Below, piece after piece: positions 29,643 to 33,484 of a stretch of DNA of 33,484 bases; positions within the stretch are counted from its first letter, which is position 1; the number at the start of each line of letters is the position of its first letter. The notes under the pieces were generated by a model. The model was not told where the DNA came from, searched no databases, and worked only from the letters and a program-made list of their open reading frames with translations. Source of the DNA: Fragilaria crotonensis. Its lineage: Eukaryota; Bacillariophyta; Fragilariophyceae; Fragilariales; Fragilariaceae. The position numbers and the translations under genes were made by a program. Location of the stretch: contig JAKSYS010000680.1 in the NCBI GenBank assembly GCA_022925895.1, positions 1 through 33,484 on the forward strand, read 5' to 3'.

Positions 29643-30671
29643 CTATTGCGTTGCTACCGGTAGTTCCTTCTTCTCGTATATATCACCCAACTCGAGGAAC
29701 TCAATGCCGATGATCCGCTCAGCTCGATTGGTTTCGAACAGGATGACTTCTTCAAAGTTGTTCACCATGTATTGACATCCCGCCATGATTTTGACAGGCC
29801 CGGTTGGCGTGGGGTCCAATTGCACTCCACCGGTAGTAACGAGCCTCGAATCTCCGACATATGTCAACCCTCCAGTGACGGAGTATATAACAGTAACGAC
29901 TCCCGTCTTGCTATTCATAGAGCGAAGCCGCTTGACGGTATTTTCCTTCAGGTAATCAATCAAGTTCGTCTCTGACACGGATTTCTTCGTAATTTGACCC
30001 TCGTTGAAATAAAGGCGCCAACTCTTGTCACTTGTACGCTTCAAACCGACGCTGGCAAGATCCGCATCTTGTAGCGAGAATTCCGCGTGAAAAGCCGAAA
30101 TAAAGCCAGCTGCTTGTGTCACGTCCCACGCTATTGTAGACTTCTCGTCGAACTCTTTGACAAGGGTTTCAAGTCCTTCTCGTTGGTCGTCCTCGACATG
30201 ATCAATGAGAGTTTCAGCATTCGCATCGAAGGTATTCAGCACCCGATTGCGTCGACAAAGACCGTAGTAACCCAGGCGGCGGCGGTGATCAATTAATTCC
30301 AGAAGCTTGACACCGGTACAAGGTCGACGACATGGTACGCATGTCGAACGGAGCCAGCTGACAGCGTTTGGAAAGGCGTTTTTGGACGAGAAGTGCGTCA
30401 TGGATTTGGGCGGCGACCTACCTGATGCAATCAACGCCAATTTTGGGTGCATTGACACAAGCATGTCCTTCACACTCCTGTGGTCGTCGTTTAACGCCCC
30501 ATGTGCCATGAGGAACTCTAATCCCGAAAGATCCTCCAAAAATGCATCATCACCTTCTTTATCCGGTCGAGGCGTATCAAGAGCTTGGTGTGATGTGCAG
30601 CCAATTAGCTCGTTCTCGAGATTTTCATTCGTGTCATTCTGGATCAATTCTGAATCAAGATTGAGACACAT
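29643..30671 (-). CDS. Cluster family protein, copy 8, with remnant of the ankyrin-type N-terminus
   Basis: 342 codons. The family core is at about residues 98-330: NAFPNAVSWLR, CVPCRRPCTGVKLLELIDH, YYGLCRRNRVLNT, ITKKSVSETNLIDYL, GVVTVIYSVTGGLTYVGD and ERIIGIEFLELGD. The first 97 residues begin LDSELIQND and include ALDTPRPDKEGDDAFLEDL. These match the beginning (FDSELIRN) and the closing half repeat (ALDVARKEKNDDVARHLED) of the ankyrin gene at 22442. So this is a sister of that gene with the ankyrin repeats missing, or the state before they expanded. The frame is intact. Confidence 0.8.
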   Translation of the reverse strand: MCLNLDSELIQNDTNENLENELIGCTSHQALDTPRPDKEGDDAFLEDLSGLEFLMAHGALNDDHRSVKDMLVSMHPKLALIASGRSPPKSMTHFSSKNAFPNAVSWLRSTCVPCRRPCTGVKLLELIDHRRRLGYYGLCRRNRVLNTFDANAETLIDHVEDDQREGLETLVKEFDEKSTIAWDVTQAAGFISAFHAEFSLQDADLASVGLKRTSDKSWRLYFNEGQITKKSVSETNLIDYLKENTVKRLRSMNSKTGVVTVIYSVTGGLTYVGDSRLVTTGGVQLDPTPTGPVKIMAGCQYMVNNFEEVILFETNRAERIIGIEFLELGDIYEKKELPVATQ

Positions 30672-31025
30672 AATGATCTACTCAGTACTCTCTGATTTGA
30701 CAAAGAAGCAACACAAAGTGGCGTCTGACACGCAAACGTCAATTCAAAGTGGTACAAGTACCTGGTGTATTGTTCGCTCGGCAGCTGGTATGATCTTTCT
30801 CATTAGTTGGACGAGGTGTTCAAATATTTCACGTGCGAGGGGGGAACCCCCACGGGAAGGCATTTCAGGCTTTTCACAAGTTCGTCATACAAGAATCTCG
30901 ATCCAGAAATGTGTCCATCGAACAAATTGTCTCCAGAATTCCGAAGTCATATGTCACAATGGCTGGAATCAGGGAAACATTTCTTTGGGTAGGCTATGGT
31001 CGCTCTAGTATGATATAATTTTAGT
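30672..31025. other. Short intergenic stretch, function not clear
   Basis: A plus-strand frame at about 30770-31018 reads HVRGGNPHGKAFQAFHKFV and onward with protein-like composition, but has no start and no family I recognise. It may be a gene fragment. Confidence 0.3.
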
Positions 31026-31470
31026 TTATATTACGCGATAGCGAAGAAAAGCATTCCATTGAAGTGTGATTGGCGTTTCGACTTTAGATGACCTGTCGTC
31101 GAGTTTCATTTTCAGTTTGTAGTTTGTAATAGCAATCCCGCGGTCAATTCGACTGGAACTTTCTTGCGTGAGATCCAATTGCGATCCACCATTGCGGTTA
31201 CGAATGTGGAAGCTCCGGTGCATGTCAAACCCTCCTGCAACGTAGTAGATTGCAGCAGGTCACCACACTCCCGCGACCTGAATCATTACGCTACTCCAAT
31301 GCAGCCCTACTTCTTCTCTTTTGAATTTTGCCCATCTTAAACATGGACACGGATTTGTTCTTCAAAGTGATCAGTGGCGAGAGGAAGGAAGGCTGTAGCT
31401 GTTGTCATTTGTCGCCTTGAAGCCGACGTTGGAAAGATCCCCATCTCTTGCAGTTTTGGGATGGATGCAT
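31026..31470 (-). pseudogene. Cluster family remnant, copy 9, heavily decayed
   Basis: In shifting frames the minus strand has DLSNVGFKATNDNSYSLP (about 31430-31380; compare DLSSVGLKATGDKSWSLS in the 22442 copy) and, lower down, a GGSQLDLTQ segment (about 31185) matching GGVQLDPTP. Stops and shifts are frequent. The head could not be traced beyond about 31470. It is clearly older than the other broken copies. Confidence 0.6.
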
Positions 31471-31950
31471 GTAGGTTCCTGGGATCTCGACCGTGGCAGT
31501 AGAGAGATTTAGAAAAGGGTTCGCCTTGTGAGTCACTATACAACCGGAGCAAATCGACATGGCAGGAAACAAGGGTTGATATTGTCGTAGGAAACGATGA
31601 TGGATCAAGAACAAGTAACCTTGGCGCGAAGCGGAGGATTTGCTGCTCCTCCCGTAAGAACATTCGCACAAAGTGTAGGAAAGTGCTTAGGCCAGTCGTC
31701 GACTCTCTGGTACTCGTGTCAAGTGTCGGTCGACCGTGATTGATGATTGGATTAGCAATCGAGGACCAGAAGTTGGAAGAATACATGGGAGAAGAAGTAT
31801 ATTCGGTATCCAAAAGGTTATCAGAAAAGGACTAGAAAGTAGGAACTTCTCGCGAACCCCATCACCATTCACCATGAACAAAACAATGATTCACCTGGCG
31901 ACTACCTAACTTGGAAATAATAACGAAGCGCAAAAAATTGTATTGAACAG

Positions 31951-32020
31951 GCGACGGTGTGGAACAGCGGAGGCGGCAAAGAGCGTGCCAGCACCAAAAC
32001 CCGCAAAGAAGATGAAGTAG
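31951..32020 (+). pseudogene. PCIF1 tail fragment
   Basis: The plus strand reads GDGVEQRRRQ and, after a 1-base insertion, ERAS, as in the PCIF1 3' end (19160-19242). It shows the same tail has been copied at least three times in the window (here, 28037 and 21979). Confidence 0.8.
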
Positions 32021-32220
32021 TTTAGAAAGCAACTAAATTTTCAAGGACAGAAACCCACCTCACGATCTCATTTTATTAGACCGGTTCAAGGACAATGCAG
32101 TTCACGACAAAAGCAAAAGCAGAGACACGAACAGAATTTGATTAAAATGTTAGTCTGGTCCCAAGTGTGTGCAACGTTTCCATGGCACGCCAGCAGTTGC
32201 AACACGCGCTGTTGGTTTCA

Positions 32221-32900
32221 TCATTCGACATGCACCAATTTCATCGTGGCGGTATCATGCTGTGTGTCCACGTCAACATAGACAACCGAATCTCCAACCT
32301 TGACGAATCCCAATTTCTTCGCATCCTCTACTGCCTCCTCCAACGACCCCGTCCCAACAATGGGATGGATACCACGATAAATCATCAACTGCCGTCCCAA
32401 TTTGGCACTGTCACAAAAGCACAAGATGGGCACTTGTGGTCGGTACGCACTCACGAGCGCGGGGAGTGTCCCATCCTTCAAAGTCGACACCAAAATGGCT
32501 GTGGCCTGTTGCGTATCCGCGGCCGTGACGGCAGCCTTGGCAATGGCACCCATGAACGAGGCGTCAGGAGCCTCGAAACGACGGACCGACGCACCACCCA
32601 CACCACCCTCGGACGCGTACCGTTCAGCACTCAAGATAATGTCATTCATGATTTTGACGGATTCGACAGGATACTTGCCCTTGGCAGTTTCTCCCGACAG
32701 CATGACACAGTCGGCACCATCGTAAATGGCATTCGTCACGTCTGCAACTTCAGCGCGAGTGGGACGAGGGTTTTTGGCCATACTTTCCAACATTTGAGTG
32801 GCCACAATGACGGGTTTGCCAACGGAGTTGCAGGCGGCCACCATTTCCTTCTGAGCGTTGGTCACTTGCTGCAATGGGAGTTCGACACCCAAATCGCCAC
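32221..32900 (-). CDS. PYK: Pyruvate kinase, C-terminal exon (partial gene)
   Basis: The exon encodes about 225 residues: GGDLGVELPLQQVTNAQKEM, KPVIVATQMLESM, NPRPTRAEVADVTNAI, DGADCVMLSGETAKGKYP and a C-terminal domain ending KLVHVE. These are the end of the catalytic barrel and the C-terminal domain of pyruvate kinase, which converts phosphoenolpyruvate and ADP to pyruvate and ATP. An acceptor (CAAACAG) precedes GTGGCGATTTGGG at 32900; the split codon is the Arg of the usual ARGDLGVE. The N-terminal and most catalytic-barrel exons are not in the window. An open frame begins upstream at 32961 but its first residues are not kinase-like and are intron. Confidence 0.92.
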
Positions 32901-32993
32901 CTGTTTGCACAGGTCCTTGGTGGTGTCGCCTCCTGTTGGTGTGTTGATGATGTTCTTCCACCCAAAAAGCTGAGCGCGCTTGCTGACACTTAC
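32901..32993 (-). other. Probable intron of the pyruvate kinase gene
   Basis: 93 bp with GTAAGTGTC donor at 32993 and CAAACAG acceptor at 32901. Length and ends match the other introns in the window. The sequence on its 5' side is not pyruvate kinase but a gag-like fragment. Confidence 0.6.
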
Positions 32994-33238
32994 CAAAGTT
33001 TGCCTGTATTTTCGGAATACTTTGTTGGGAGCGCTGCGACAGCAGCGGTGTAGATCTTCATGCCCTTACATGACTTGTAGTTGAGGAGTCCGGTGTCCGC
33101 TTGGACTGGTGTCCTCGCAAAAATCACAATTGGCGCTGCTGGTGCTCCTAGACCTCCTCCGGAAGGAGGTGCAAAGGCTGCGACAATAGCGGCTCCGACA
33201 GCAGCATCGACGATCGCCTGAACTTGAAATTCGTTCAT
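32994..33238 (-). pseudogene. Gag-like N-terminal fragment of an LTR retroelement
   Basis: MNEFQVQAIVDAAVGAAIVA, then a Gly/Pro/Ala-rich stretch, NYKSCKGMKIYTAAVAALP and KYSENTGKL, ending at a stop two codons past the probable donor. The layout (hydrophobic Ala-rich head, then a KIY..A...LP..Y block) is the start of a gag-like protein I associate with diatom LTR elements; the rest of gag, protease and polymerase are absent. It is cut where the pyruvate kinase intron begins. Confidence 0.6.
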
Positions 33239-33484
33239 GTTGAGGCAAGCAGTTCGGGCGGTGCTTGTCCTTGATCCTTCGGGATCTTCGTCAATTATCC
33301 GTTCTGGATGAGCTTAGAGCTGCTGTTGCGCAGAGGAAGCGTGTGGGAAATCTGTCTTACCCGTAGGAGAAGATAGATTAAGTTGCAATTATAGATGTTT
33401 CTAACAAGGAAGATTCGATAGAATCAGTGAATCGATATATCGCTTCACATTCGAAATTCGATCCATGGTGAAACAGCCTGATTC
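33239..33484. other. Non-coding edge of the window
   Basis: On the minus strand this is the leader of the gag-like frame. A TGTTAGAAACATC word near 33400 resembles an LTR start, but no second LTR, primer site or pyruvate kinase exon is visible. Confidence 0.3.

Noticed and set aside
32167-32973. 268-codon plus-strand frame
   Set aside because: Antisense to the pyruvate kinase exon, which has clear family motifs on the minus strand.
1-33484. tRNA or rRNA genes
   Set aside because: No cloverleaf with T-loop GTTCRA box or rRNA core segment was seen by eye; a tRNAscan run would settle it.

Overview
This is nuclear DNA of a eukaryotic alga, most probably a pennate diatom. The signs are short GT-AG introns of 80-95 bp, a non-LTR retrotransposon whose ORF1 and reverse transcriptase read like the diatom type, a membrane-anchored leucine-rich-repeat receptor of the kind common in diatoms, a PCIF1-type cap methyltransferase and a eukaryotic pyruvate kinase. 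The species cannot be fixed from sequence alone. No rRNA, tRNA, CRISPR array or bacterial operon was seen.

Layout. 1-7.1 kb is a decayed non-LTR retrotransposon on the minus strand (ORF1, AP endonuclease, reverse transcriptase, 3' tail running off the window). 7.1-8.1 kb is a broken two-exon gene of unknown function. 9.0-12.3 kb is a Mutator-like element, minus strand, with a frameshifted MULE/SWIM transposase and an Ulp1-type SUMO protease gene. 13.2-13.8 kb is a gene of unknown function with a 32-bp minisatellite rich in TGAGTCA upstream. 14.9-16.5 kb is a two-exon LRR receptor-like gene. 17.4-19.2 kb is a PCIF1/CAPAM-like gene whose C-terminus has been changed by a 14-bp duplication. 19.7-20.0 kb is an array of GTAAGCAAATT motifs. 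33.2-32.2 kb is the 3' exon of pyruvate kinase, with a gag-like retroelement fragment immediately upstream of its intron.

The most interesting part is 20.4-31.5 kb. It holds at least nine full or partial copies, on both strands, of one protein family with a core of about 240-250 residues. Five copies are open (20437+, 22442-, 25840+, 28170+, 29643-) and four are broken. One copy carries about 12 near-identical ankyrin repeats at its N-terminus. A second keeps only the two ends of that ankyrin region. A third has its C-terminal segment triplicated. The order of motifs and the domain length resemble the pore-forming N-terminal domain of gasdermins. That is a remote-homology hypothesis, not a demonstrated match. 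Fragments of the neighbouring PCIF1-like gene are scattered through the cluster, so the locus has grown and decayed by segmental duplication and rearrangement, as immune or allorecognition clusters do.

Frameshifts occur in many genes here (retrotransposon, MULE, LRR gene, 7-8 kb gene). Some may be true decay and some may be assembly indels; this cannot be separated without reads or RNA.
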